NCBI RefSeq assembly: GCF_000285515.1
Contig: NZ_HE610957.1
Span: forward strand, 1,697,147 to 1,761,146
Source of the DNA: Paenibacillus senegalensis JC66
GTDB lineage: Bacteria; Bacillota; Bacilli; Paenibacillales; NBRC-103111
DNA: 64,000 nucleotides
Reading direction: 5' to 3'
The position numbers and the translations under genes are program-made. This document shows positions 27,238 through 35,340 of this stretch, piece by piece. Numbering within the stretch: the first letter of the stretch is position 1; every line of letters starts with the position of its first letter. The notes under the pieces are model-generated. The model was not told where the DNA came from. It saw only the letters and a list, made by a program, of their open reading frames with translations, and made no database searches.

Positions 27238-28887
27238 CTAACGTTCTTTAATCCGATAGTTCCAGATGAACATGACCGATACCAGGCTGATGCCGATCAG
27301 CATCAAAGACGGCAGCGCAGCTTCAAAGATGCGCTCATCAACCGCATATTGATAAGTACGAGTCGCCAATGTATCGAAGTTAAACGGCCGGAGCAGCAAG
27401 GTTAGCGGCAGTTCTTTAACCACTTCCACAAAAGTTAGAATAAAGGCCGACAGCAACGAGCCTTTCAGCAGCGGCAATTCTACTCTGAAAAACGTAGCGG
27501 CCGAGCTTTTGCCCAGTGTTCTGGACGCTTCGGAATACGCCTTCGGGATCTTGTCATAGCCGGTTTCCATAGCATTGTACCCGGAAGCCAGGAAACGAAC
27601 GATATAACCGGTGATCAGCATGAACAAGGAAAGGCTTAGCACAAGCACTCCCTCCTCCTTGCCCATCATGACATAGACTGGTGAAAGCCACTCATCGAGA
27701 CGAATGAACAGCGCCAGCACGCCGACCGCAATCACCGCTCCGGGAACAGCGTATCCTGCTGTCATTAGCCGGGAAAGCGTATACCCGATCGTGGAGTCGA
27801 CGGTTCTTGCTGTTCTCGCTGCCAGGATAGCCAGCAAAACGACGGCACAAGCGGCAATCAGCGCACCGGTCAGCGTGTTCGCCATCAGATCGAGAAAGTT
27901 CGATCGCCATACTTTTTCATAGGTCCAGGTCGTCCATACGATAATCTGCAGCAGCGGAAGGAGAAACGCCAGCATAAATACGATTAAGCATAAAGCGGCA
28001 GCCGCTATGGCCGGCGCTCTTTTCAGCCTCTGCGGCTTCATTGGCTTCGTTTGGCTTGTTGTCGTATGAAACCTTCGGTTTCTGCGAAGAAAGCGCTCAA
28101 GCACATAAATCCCGATAACGACTACCATCAGCCAGGAAGCCAGGCGGATCGCCGAATCAACATCGTACATACCGAACCAGGTTTGAAAAATCGCTGTTGA
28201 CAACGTCTGAACCCCGAAATAACTGACCACCCCGTAGTCGCTGATCACCTCGAACACGACAAGCATCGAGCCGGCGATAACCGCGGGACGGGAGATCGGC
28301 AAGACGACTCTGCAAAATAAGGAAATTCCCTTGCGGCCCAGCAGCCTGGCGTTCTCTATATAGGAGGCGCTTTGTCTTTCGAGAAACGCCGTTGCAATCA
28401 TAAATACATAAGGAAACAAACAGAGCGTCAGGACGAAAACAGCCCCTCTGCCCGACATCACTTCGATCGTGCCGGGTGGCAGCATGATGTTGAAATGGTT
28501 GCGTAGCGTGGCTTGAATAACGCCCGTGTAGCTGGTCATCGTGCTGTAAGTATAAGCCATAATGTACGGAGGCATAGCCAAGGGCAGAACGAGCCCCCAA
28601 CGAAAAAAACGGCGCAGCGGAAAGTCGTAGCCGACAACCAGCCAAGCCAGCACCAGACCCAGCACCGTGGCCAATACACCCGTAAAACCGACTATTTTGA
28701 CGGTGCCGACGATATAGTCGCTTAACATGTACTGCCTGATCGTCGCCCAGTTGTCATTCGCTGGTTGGAATAAACCGCTCAGAACAAAGAGGATGGGCAA
28801 CAGAATGACTGCTGCCCCTGCCAGACTGGCGATAAGCCAGCCATTTGCCTGTCTTTTGAAATTTCTAATCATCCGGCCAAGCCGCAT
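27238..28887 (-). CDS. Ferric iron ABC transporter permease, FbpB type (two-domain)
   Basis: Permease of 549 residues formed from two fused halves, each with about six helices. Each half has an EAA loop: ENARLLGRKGISLFCRVVLP near 205 and EASRTLGKSSAATFFRVELP near 455. This double architecture is standard for FbpB/SfuB/AfuB permeases. The start at 28887 has AAGGAA five bases upstream. The binding-protein gene ends 21 bases upstream and the ATPase gene begins 11 bases downstream. Confidence 0.93.
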   Translation of the reverse strand: MRLGRMIRNFKRQANGWLIASLAGAAVILLPILFVLSGLFQPANDNWATIRQYMLSDYIVGTVKIVGFTGVLATVLGLVLAWLVVGYDFPLRRFFRWGLVLPLAMPPYIMAYTYSTMTSYTGVIQATLRNHFNIMLPPGTIEVMSGRGAVFVLTLCLFPYVFMIATAFLERQSASYIENARLLGRKGISLFCRVVLPISRPAVIAGSMLVVFEVISDYGVVSYFGVQTLSTAIFQTWFGMYDVDSAIRLASWLMVVVIGIYVLERFLRRNRRFHTTTSQTKPMKPQRLKRAPAIAAAALCLIVFMLAFLLPLLQIIVWTTWTYEKVWRSNFLDLMANTLTGALIAACAVVLLAILAARTARTVDSTIGYTLSRLMTAGYAVPGAVIAVGVLALFIRLDEWLSPVYVMMGKEEGVLVLSLSLFMLITGYIVRFLASGYNAMETGYDKIPKAYSEASRTLGKSSAATFFRVELPLLKGSLLSAFILTFVEVVKELPLTLLLRPFNFDTLATRTYQYAVDERIFEAALPSLMLIGISLVSVMFIWNYRIKER

Positions 28888-28908
28888 AGGTATTCCTTCC
28901 ATTAGGTA

Positions 28909-30069
28909 TTACTTCCATCCTGTCTTGTTGACAATTTCTACTGCCTTAGGATTATGCACGCCATATTCGGCAAAATCGATTTGCTGATGCTCGAACGTTC
29001 CCCAGCTTTTCAGAATGTCTGGCAGCTCCGCTTCCGGGTTCACCGGATATTCGAAGTTCGCCTGGGAAATGATTTCTTGCGCTTCTTTTCCGGTCAGGTA
29101 CTCAATCAGCTTGATCGCATTTTCTTTATTCTGGCTATGCTTGATCAGACCCGCTCCGCTGACGTTCAGATGGGTTCCGGTCGTGTCCTGGTTCGGGAAG
29201 AAAACACCCAGGCTTTCGGCAACCTTGACCTCTTCGGGGTCGTCCGACACGGACATGCGTCCCAAATAATAAGTGTTCATGATGGCAATATCGCCGACTC
29301 CGGCCGCGACCGCTTTCGCCTGATCGCGATCGCCGCCTTCAGGCTCCCGTGCCAGGTTGTTGGCGATGCCTGCTGCCCATTGCTCTGCGGCCTCTTCTCC
29401 GTTGATAGAGATCAAGGAAGCAAGCAGCGAAAGATTGTACAGATTCGTGGACGATCTCACCAGAAGGCGGCCCTTCCACTTCTCTGAGGCCAAATCCTCA
29501 TACGTGGACAACTCGCCTGGATCAACTCTGTCCTTGGCATAAGCGATGATGCGGGCACGGCTGGAAAGCGCGACCCAATGATCTTCCGAATCTCTCAGAT
29601 CAGCGGGAACCTGCTGGTCGATCACCTCAGACTCAATCGGCTGCAGCAAGCCTTCCGTTTTGGCCGTGTTCAATATGCCGCCGTCCACTGTAATGAACAG
29701 ATCGGCCGGAGTGCTCGCGCCTTCGCGCTTAATCCGCTCAATCAGCTCCGGTGCCTTGCCTTCCACCACATTGACCTTGATTCCGGTCTGCTCCGTAAAT
29801 TGATCATAAAGCTCCTGATCAACATCATAGTGACGGGCGGTATACAGATTCACTTCACCGCCAGCCTGTTCTTGATCATTGCCGCTGCTGTCGGGTTCGG
29901 GCGATTCGGACGAGTTATCATTTCCTTGATTGCCCGTTCCCTGATTCACATTTGAAGTGTTTGGCCCGGCTTCGTCACCGCCTGCCGCACATCCGGCAGC
30001 CAAGATCACGCTCAATAAAATGAAAGCGAATAGGACCAGTCTTCTTCCTCTTACCCTTGCTAACATATG
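28909..30069 (-). CDS. Ferric iron-binding lipoprotein, FbpA/FutA type
   Basis: Lipoprotein of 386 residues. Signal peptide with lipobox LAAGCA, then an Asn/Ser/Glu-rich linker and a type-2 periplasmic-binding fold starting VNLYTARHYDVDQELYDQF. The paired tyrosines that bind ferric iron in this family are visible in NTYYLGR. Also present: RIIAYAKDRVDPGEL and TGTHLNVSGAGLIKHS. It closely resembles the second lipoprotein encoded at 30200-31273. A Fur box lies about 55 bases upstream of the start at 30069. Confidence 0.94.
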   Translation of the reverse strand, partial: HMLARVRGRRLVLFAFILLSVILAAGCAAGGDEAGPNTSNVNQGTGNQGNDNSSESPEPDSSGNDQEQAGGEVNLYTARHYDVDQELYDQFTEQTGIKVNVVEGKAPELIERIKREGASTPADLFITVDGGILNTAKTEGLLQPIESEVIDQQVPADLRDSEDHWVALSSRARIIAYAKDRVDPGELSTYEDLASEKWKGRLLVRSSTNLYNLSLLASLISINGEEAAEQWAAGIANNLAREPEGGDRDQAKAVAAGVGDIAIMNTYYLGRMSVSDDPEEVKVAESLGVFFPNQDTTGTHLNVSGAGLIKHSQNKENAIKLIEYLTGKEAQEIISQANFEYPVNPEAELPDILKSWGTFEHQQIDFAEYGVHNPKAVEIVNKTGWK

Positions 30070-30124
30070 TATCCCCTTCTCTTCGCTAGAAATAGTTATT
30101 GACGACAATGATACACATCTAATT

Positions 30125-30143
30125 GATAACGAATATCATTATC
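30125..30143. promoter_or_regulatory. Fur box of the fbp-type operon
   Basis: GATAACGAATATCATTATC matches the 19-bp Fur consensus GATAATGATTATCATTATC at 17 positions. It lies between the second FbpA-like gene and the start of the transporter operon, about 55 bp before the first codon. Confidence 0.85.
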
Positions 30144-30199
30144 ATCTTTCGATAGTATAGCGAATGAAAATGAGAAAACGCTGTGAAAATGAAAAAAAG

Positions 30200-31273
30200 T
30201 TAGTCCCAGCCAGAAATTTCGGCAACATCAGCAAGCTGCGGGCGATACGCTTCCCATTCAGAGAAAGAGACAGGCTGCGCTTTAAACTCGCTCCACTCGC
30301 TCAAGATATCGGGCATTGACGCCTCTGGATTCACAGGATACTCAAAGTTATCATGGGCAAGCCTTGTCTGCGCTTCACTCCCGGTCAGAAACTCGATCAG
30401 CTGAACAGCCGCCTCCTTGTTGCCCGAATGGCGGATTAACCCGATTCCGCTGATATTCACATGGGTTCCCCACTCGTCCTCCTTCTGGTCCGGAAAAACC
30501 ACACCCAGACCTGCCGTCTCCCTCGCCACGTCCATATCATCCGAGCCGAGCAACCCTGCCAGATAGTATGTGTTGACCAAAGCCACATCGCCCGCTCCTT
30601 CCAGCAGCCCTTTGAGCTGCGCCCTGTCCCCTCCTTCCGGGGAACGAGCCAGATTGCGGGCGACGCCCGCTGCCCAATCCAATGTATCCTGCAAACCGTT
30701 CAAGGCGGCCAGCGATGCAAGCAGAGACTGGTTGTACCCGTTGGCAGAGGAGCGGATCAGCAGCCTGCCCTTCCAGTTCGGGTCCGCCAAGTTTTGATAG
30801 CTCGTCAGCTCGGCAGGGTCTACGCGATCCTTCGCATACACTATTACCCTGGCACGGGAAGAAATGGCCGTCCAGTACGATTCATCATCTCGCCATCTCT
30901 CTGGAACCTGCTCTTCCCAAACCGCAGATTCGATAGCCTGGAACAACTGATGCGCCTTAGCCTGTTCCAGTACACCTCCGTCCACTGATACGAACAGGTC
31001 GGCAGTCGTTTGCTCTCCTTCGGCTATGATCCGCTCAAGAAGCTCTTCAGCAGTCCCTTTTACTTCTTCGATCCGAATGCCGGTTTGTTCAGTGAACGCT
31101 TCGTAAAGCCGCGAGTCCACCTCATAATGCCGCGAGGTATACACCTTCAGCACCGCTTCCTGCCCAGCACTGCTTAAGCTGCAGCCCGCAAGAACGCCTG
31201 CCAGCATCAGCCATAACAGCATTAACCATAACCGAGCCGCCTTCCATGCTAAGCGCACATGCATCCTGTTCAC
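30200..31273 (-). CDS. Second FbpA-like ferric-binding lipoprotein, linked to a two-component system
   Basis: Lipoprotein of 357 residues with lipobox LAGCSL and the same domain order as the FbpA-type protein at 28909: VLKVYTSRHYEVDSRLYEAF, VIVYAKDRVDPAELTS and the iron-ligand tyrosines in NTYYLAG. Unlike a usual transporter subunit it is the last gene of a regulator-kinase-lipoprotein operon, and its start overlaps the kinase stop by four bases (ATGA). Two roles are possible: a spare iron-binding subunit for the FbpBC transporter, or a receptor that presents iron status to the kinase. The tight coupling favours the second (inference). Confidence 0.9.
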   Translation of the reverse strand: MNRMHVRLAWKAARLWLMLLWLMLAGVLAGCSLSSAGQEAVLKVYTSRHYEVDSRLYEAFTEQTGIRIEEVKGTAEELLERIIAEGEQTTADLFVSVDGGVLEQAKAHQLFQAIESAVWEEQVPERWRDDESYWTAISSRARVIVYAKDRVDPAELTSYQNLADPNWKGRLLIRSSANGYNQSLLASLAALNGLQDTLDWAAGVARNLARSPEGGDRAQLKGLLEGAGDVALVNTYYLAGLLGSDDMDVARETAGLGVVFPDQKEDEWGTHVNISGIGLIRHSGNKEAAVQLIEFLTGSEAQTRLAHDNFEYPVNPEASMPDILSEWSEFKAQPVSFSEWEAYRPQLADVAEISGWD

Positions 31274-32685
31274 CCTCTCTCCGAACCATCATGATACAGC
31301 GGAAAATACAAGCGAACGGCCGTCCCCGCAAGCTCCTCGCTGCTGATCTCCATTCGGCCGCCGTAACGCCCCACCAGCCGCTCGGCAATAGCCAGTCCCA
31401 GACCGGTTCCCCCTTGCTGGCGGCTCCTGCTCTTGTCCGATCGATAGAAGCGTTTTAACACATGAGGCATATCCTCCCTGGAAATTCCCGTTCCCCTGTC
31501 CCGCACTTCGATCACCGCGTCGCCGGCGGACGCGCCTTTGCCAATATAGCCGTGAATGCGAACCGATTGATCCGTTGTCGAATACTTGACCGCATTGTCC
31601 AACAGGATCAGCAGAATTTGATGCAAATAGCGGGGGGGTATCGCAATACGCACGGACTCGATTGCGCCAAGCTCGCTTTCAAATTGAAATTGCGGATAGA
31701 TCATCTTCGCCTTCTTCAACAAGGTGTCGATTTCTGCGGCAGGATCAATGGCCGCTTCATGATGAACAGGGTCTTCATGCTCCGCTTGAGTCAGAACGAG
31801 CAATTCCTTCGCGAGCATGTTCAACCGCTCCAGCTCCTCTACAGCGGCGTTTAAGGATTCCTCCAACACTTCCGGACGGTGCTTGCCCCAACGCTGCAGC
31901 ATGCTCAAATGTCCCTGCAATATAGCGATCGGTGTGCGAAGCTCATGGGACGCATCCTCAACAAACTGCTTTTGCCGGTAAAAAGACTCTTCCACCTCAT
32001 CCATCATTTGGTTGAACAAGTTCATCAAGGCAGAAATTTCGTCCCGTTTATGCTGCGGCTTCATCCGTTCATGCAAACCTTTCGATTGAACCTTTCGGAT
32101 CGTCTCCGCCATTGATTTCAGCGGCTTCAGCAATTGTCCGGCGAGCAGCCTGCCGCCTGCTACAGAAAGAGCAAGCGCGATCAATATGGAAACGATCATT
32201 AAGGAGAAATGCGCCTTGTATATCCGATCGAATGCCTCCAAGCTTCTGGCAATTTCTATCGTTCCGGTAAATTCCCGAATCGTCAACGGGCTGCGCAGGA
32301 CAAGCACGGTATGCCCATCAGCAGCGATCTGTTCCGATTCCGCCAGCGTCACCGCAGCGGAAGAAACCAGCTGCTCCGGGAATTGATCGGATACCGCCGC
32401 TAATCGTTCTCCGTTACGGTCAAGAATCCGGATGAATTGATGCGGCTGATTGAACGGGCGCAGCATATTGCGAACAGCAAAAATATCATTCTCGTATAAT
32501 AGCGTCTCCCGTTCCAGCAAATAGTTCAGCACATCGTTCATCGTCTTTTCCATGCTGCTCTTTTCTTCCCGGATGATGAACCGGTCAAACAAAATATACT
32601 GAACAGCGTTGAATCCGGCGAACAGGACAAACAGCAGGAGCGCGGAGCTAAGCGTCAGCTTCCATCTGATCGATAACGATGTCAT
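31270..32685 (-). CDS. Sensor histidine kinase, putative iron-responsive
   Basis: Kinase of 471 residues. First helix at about 10-32, an extracytoplasmic domain of roughly 125 residues, second helix near SLMIVSILIALALSVAGG, HAMP linker, H-box VEDASHELRTPIAILQGH. ATPase boxes: LLDNAVKYS, DRGTGI and GTGLGLAIAERLV. Its stop overlaps the start of the FbpA-like lipoprotein, and its start overlaps the response regulator by four bases. The context suggests sensing of external ferric iron through that lipoprotein (inference). Confidence 0.92.
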   Translation of the reverse strand: MTSLSIRWKLTLSSALLLFVLFAGFNAVQYILFDRFIIREEKSSMEKTMNDVLNYLLERETLLYENDIFAVRNMLRPFNQPHQFIRILDRNGERLAAVSDQFPEQLVSSAAVTLAESEQIAADGHTVLVLRSPLTIREFTGTIEIARSLEAFDRIYKAHFSLMIVSILIALALSVAGGRLLAGQLLKPLKSMAETIRKVQSKGLHERMKPQHKRDEISALMNLFNQMMDEVEESFYRQKQFVEDASHELRTPIAILQGHLSMLQRWGKHRPEVLEESLNAAVEELERLNMLAKELLVLTQAEHEDPVHHEAAIDPAAEIDTLLKKAKMIYPQFQFESELGAIESVRIAIPPRYLHQILLILLDNAVKYSTTDQSVRIHGYIGKGASAGDAVIEVRDRGTGISREDMPHVLKRFYRSDKSRSRQQGGTGLGLAIAERLVGRYGGRMEISSEELAGTAVRLYFPLYHDGSERG

Positions 32686-33368
32686 GCGCGCACCACGTAT
32701 CCGATCCCCCTGACCGTCTGAATCAGGCTCGTCTCCTTGGAATGGTCAATCTTGTTCCGGATATATCGCACGTACACGTCCACCACATTCGTGTCGACCG
32801 CCGCCTCAAACCCCCAAACAAGATCGAGCAGCGTCTCCCGGTCCATAACCCGGTTCGCGTTCTTGACCAGTGCGGCCAACAAATCAAATTCGCGCTTGGT
32901 GAGCCCGATCGGCTTATTGTTCTTGAGCACAAGCCGCGCATCCATGTCGATGCACAGATCTTGAAGGAAAAATACTTGGTTCTCGTTCCGGCTTTGCTGC
33001 TCTTCCTGCCGCCGAAGAATGACCCGAATTCGCGCCAGCAATTCTTCAAATGCAAAAGGCTTGGGCAAATAGTCGTCCGCCCCGCAGTCCAGTCCCTTGA
33101 CCCGATCGGGCACGCTCCCCTTGGCCGTCAGCATGATGACTGGCGTCTGTTTGCAGCTCCTGAGCCGGCGGCACAGATCAAGTCCGTCCAGCTTGGGCAG
33201 CATAAGATCAAGCAAAATAATATCCCAATGATCCGCCAGCGCCATTTGCAAGCCGGTTTCTCCATCGTAAGCCGCAGTTACGGAAAAAGACGCATGCTGA
33301 AGCTCCAGTTCCAGATAGCGCGACATGTTTTTTTCATCTTCGATCAGCAAAATCTTTTTCAGGCTCAA
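32682..33368 (-). CDS. OmpR-family response regulator, putative iron-responsive
   Basis: Response regulator of 228 residues. Acidic pair at 10-11 (EDE), phosphoacceptor Asp54 in IILLDLMLPKLDG, switch residues in VIMLTAKGS and YLPKPFAFEE, and a winged-helix domain ending TVRGIGYVVRA. First gene of the operon, with a perfect Fur box about 36 bp upstream, so the sensing system is itself made under iron limitation. Its likely target is the adjacent fbp-type operon. Confidence 0.93.
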   Translation of the reverse strand: MSLKKILLIEDEKNMSRYLELELQHASFSVTAAYDGETGLQMALADHWDIILLDLMLPKLDGLDLCRRLRSCKQTPVIMLTAKGSVPDRVKGLDCGADDYLPKPFAFEELLARIRVILRRQEEQQSRNENQVFFLQDLCIDMDARLVLKNNKPIGLTKREFDLLAALVKNANRVMDRETLLDLVWGFEAAVDTNVVDVYVRYIRNKIDHSKETSLIQTVRGIGYVVRA

Positions 33369-33403
33369 GTCTGCCCTCTCCTATTGAAAGCTCTATTAAT
33401 CTC

Positions 33404-33422
33404 AATTGATAATCATTATCAA
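33404..33422. promoter_or_regulatory. Perfect palindromic Fur box
   Basis: ATTGATAATCATTATCAAT is an exact 19-bp palindrome and contains the perfect Fur core TGATAATCATTATCA. The identical 19 bases recur at 47069-47087. It precedes the regulator-kinase-lipoprotein operon. Confidence 0.93.
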
Positions 33423-33605
33423 TGATACCGGAAAAAAAGCGCTGCTTCAACTGCTTGCAGCGGAAAAAGCGATGTCTATTCCCCATATAAATTTAACCAG
33501 TTTCCACTATGATAATGAGAATTTGGATATTCTTTTTGTGACAAACTAACTGTTCATTAATCCTGATTTTTCCTGAAAACCGTCATGCCATTGAATTCTC
33601 AGGCA

Positions 33606-33712
33606 CAACTCCAGCATGTAAATAGCCAAAGTTGGCGGGGTTCAAGGGCTGCGCAGGGGTTCGCGGGGTTCGCGGGCTGCGCAGGCTTGTGGCCTGCGTT
33701 TTGTACGAAATG
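33606..33712 (+). repeat. Dispersed intergenic repeat, copy 2
   Basis: Same element as at 19871-19952 (CAACTCCAG, then AGCCAAAGTTGGCGGGG, then GGCCTGCGTTTTGTACGAAATG). Inside it a G-rich unit (GCGGGGTTC…GGGCTGCGCAGG) occurs twice with a 28-bp period at 33635 and 33663. Its end runs into the first unit of the 52-bp tandem repeat. Confidence 0.7.
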
Positions 33713-33877
33713 TCGTACAAATTCATGCGGTTGAAGTACGATTACCCGAGATTTGTATGAAACGTCGTACAAATTCAGGGGATTGAAGGGCAATCACCCA
33801 AGATTTGTATGACAAATCGTACAAATGCATGGGATTAAGGTGCGATTACCCGGAATTTGTATGACAAATCGTACAAA
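33700..33877 (+). repeat. Tandem repeat with exact 52-bp period, each unit with a hairpin
   Basis: Units start at 33700, 33752, 33804 and 33856, exactly 52 bp apart. Each begins with an inverted repeat of 9-bp arms around 4 bases (TTTGTACGA…TCGTACAAA in unit 1; the left arm reads TTTGTATGA in units 2-4). The hairpin is followed by TTCATG/TGCATG-like sequence and a GATTACCCGAGA block. Unit 4 diverges after its hairpin. A fifth degenerate copy (ACGAAATGTCGTACAA, then TACGATTACCCGAGA) lies at 33936-33981. No coding frame is evident. The rest of the 33423-34281 gap holds nothing recognised. Confidence 0.85.
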
Positions 33878-34281
33878 TGCGCCAAATGCAAGGGCTTTAA
33901 GCTATTAAGGTCCTGCAGCTAGAGCCAGCGATTCAGACGAAATGTCGTACAAGCTCCAAGTCATGTACGATTACCCGAGATTGCTCATCATGCGTAGGAG
34001 TTTACGCGGGGGTTATTTTCACAGAAAATTATCAAGGTATAGCTGAATCGCCATTCCCTCACCATTCCTGCAGCGTAGCCAATCCTTTTGTTCTATTATA
34101 AACTATAGAAAACTATTAAAAGTCGGTGAAATCGATGCTTACCCCAGATACAGTCAAACCCTTTATCGCTCGTCCCAACTCGTCCGTAAGCCGGGCAGCG
34201 ATCGCTTATTTTGCGAAAAGCAATCTCTACACATATCGAAAACTTATACTTTGGTGCGATACAAAAATAGGAAGGCGTTAG

Positions 34282-34758
34282 ATGATGGCAGCGATCGCTT
34301 ATCGAAGATCAGTTGCCTGGGGCAAAGCGCTCGGCAGTTTACTGTTTGTGCTGGCCTGTCTGTTTTTGCTGTATGCCGCTTTTTTTATGGATACGACGAT
34401 GGTTCGCAAGTTTTTTTCCTTTACCTCGGCCATTATAGGAATTCCGTTTTTCGGAGGATATTTGGTTGTCTGCTTGCCAAGGGCACTGAGATCAAACACG
34501 CATTTGCTAACCTATGATCAAAATGTCGTTTCAGACGGCATGCGCACCATCGCATGGACTGACATTGCGAGCGTCAGCTACAAAGGCCCGTCAATTCAAA
34601 AATGGCTTTTCCCACAATTCCCTGAGCTGATTTTTCACCTGAAGAACAGAGAAATCTGGACAGTAAATACTTATTATTTGCTGACCGATACCGAAATCAC
34701 ATCAGTCATGAAGCTATTGCGTGGACGGATCAGCCGCAACGGAAAGGAAGGGAAATAA
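34282..34758 (+). CDS. Small membrane protein of unknown function
   Basis: Protein of 158 residues with two hydrophobic segments (about 13-36 and 44-66), followed by a soluble domain of some 90 residues reading LLTYDQNVVSDGMRTIAWTD and FPELIFHLKNREIWTVNTYY. This architecture (two helices and a small beta-rich domain) is seen in STM3941-like and bacterial PH-like proteins (weak family assignment). AGGAAGG lies six bases before the ATG. The BlaI-type gene follows after 198 bases on the same strand but has its own promoter. Confidence 0.65.
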   Translation: MMAAIAYRRSVAWGKALGSLLFVLACLFLLYAAFFMDTTMVRKFFSFTSAIIGIPFFGGYLVVCLPRALRSNTHLLTYDQNVVSDGMRTIAWTDIASVSYKGPSIQKWLFPQFPELIFHLKNREIWTVNTYYLLTDTEITSVMKLLRGRISRNGKEGK

Positions 34759-34869
34759 GACAAGGCAGCCGCTTTCTGCTGCCAGCTGCGGCAGTACAAC
34801 GCGCTGTGAGAGCAAGTATCCATCCTTAACGATTTATAGTTTAAATTTCATCTGCTCTATTGACAAATC

Positions 34870-34912
34870 ACTACACGTCGTAGTAACCTATATTCACTAC
34901 GCTGCGTAGTGA
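34870..34912. promoter_or_regulatory. Two BlaI/MecI-type operator dyads
   Basis: ACTAC-N5-GTAGT at 34870-34884 and TCACTAC-N5-GTAGTGA at 34894-34912, both symmetrical with a 5-bp centre, match the TACTAC-type operators of BlaI/MecI repressors (family knowledge). TTGACA at 34860-34865 just upstream is the likely -35 box, so repressor binding would cover the promoter of the regulator's own operon. Confidence 0.8.
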
Positions 34913-34956
34913 TTATTTGTTATGGACGCATAACGCAAATAAAGAGGTGTACACCA

Positions 34957-35331
34957 ATGAAACAAGTTCAAAAACTGTCGGATACGGAACTGGAACTCAT
35001 GAAAGTCATTTGGGAATGCGATCCCCCGGTCACCTCGGCCGAGCTGCTTCGTATTTTCGCTGCACGCGGCAAGGAATGGAAAGGTCAAACTATATCCACC
35101 TTCTTGTCGCGCTTGGTGGATAAAGGAGCCCTTCAATTTACCAAGCTGGGCCGAACGAATCAATATGTCCCGCTGATCACACCTGACGATTACAAGCTTT
35201 CAGAAGCGGAGCATGTTCTGGACGGTTTGTATCAAGGTTCAGTGAAAAATATGATCGCAGCTTTGTATGACGGCGACAAACTTTCAGACGAAGATATTGC
35301 GGAATTGAAGCAATGGTTTTCACGAAAGTAG
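34957..35331 (+). CDS. BlaI/MecI-family transcriptional repressor
   Basis: Winged-helix repressor of 124 residues: LSDTELELMKVIWECDPPVT at the N-terminus, recognition helix region QTISTFLSRLVDKGAL, and a C-terminal dimerisation part with a possible protease-sensitive stretch. In this family the repressor is cleaved when the partner membrane protease is activated. The start at 34957 follows AAAGAGGTG; a longer frame from 34909 starts inside the operator. The M56 protease gene begins nine bases after its stop. Confidence 0.9.
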   Translation: MKQVQKLSDTELELMKVIWECDPPVTSAELLRIFAARGKEWKGQTISTFLSRLVDKGALQFTKLGRTNQYVPLITPDDYKLSEAEHVLDGLYQGSVKNMIAALYDGDKLSDEDIAELKQWFSRK

Positions 35332-35340
35332 GTGCAGACG

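Noticed and set aside
33700..33981. Regularly spaced repeats as a possible CRISPR array
   Set aside because: Units are contiguous 52-bp tandem copies without unique spacers, they diverge in sequence, and no cas gene is present.
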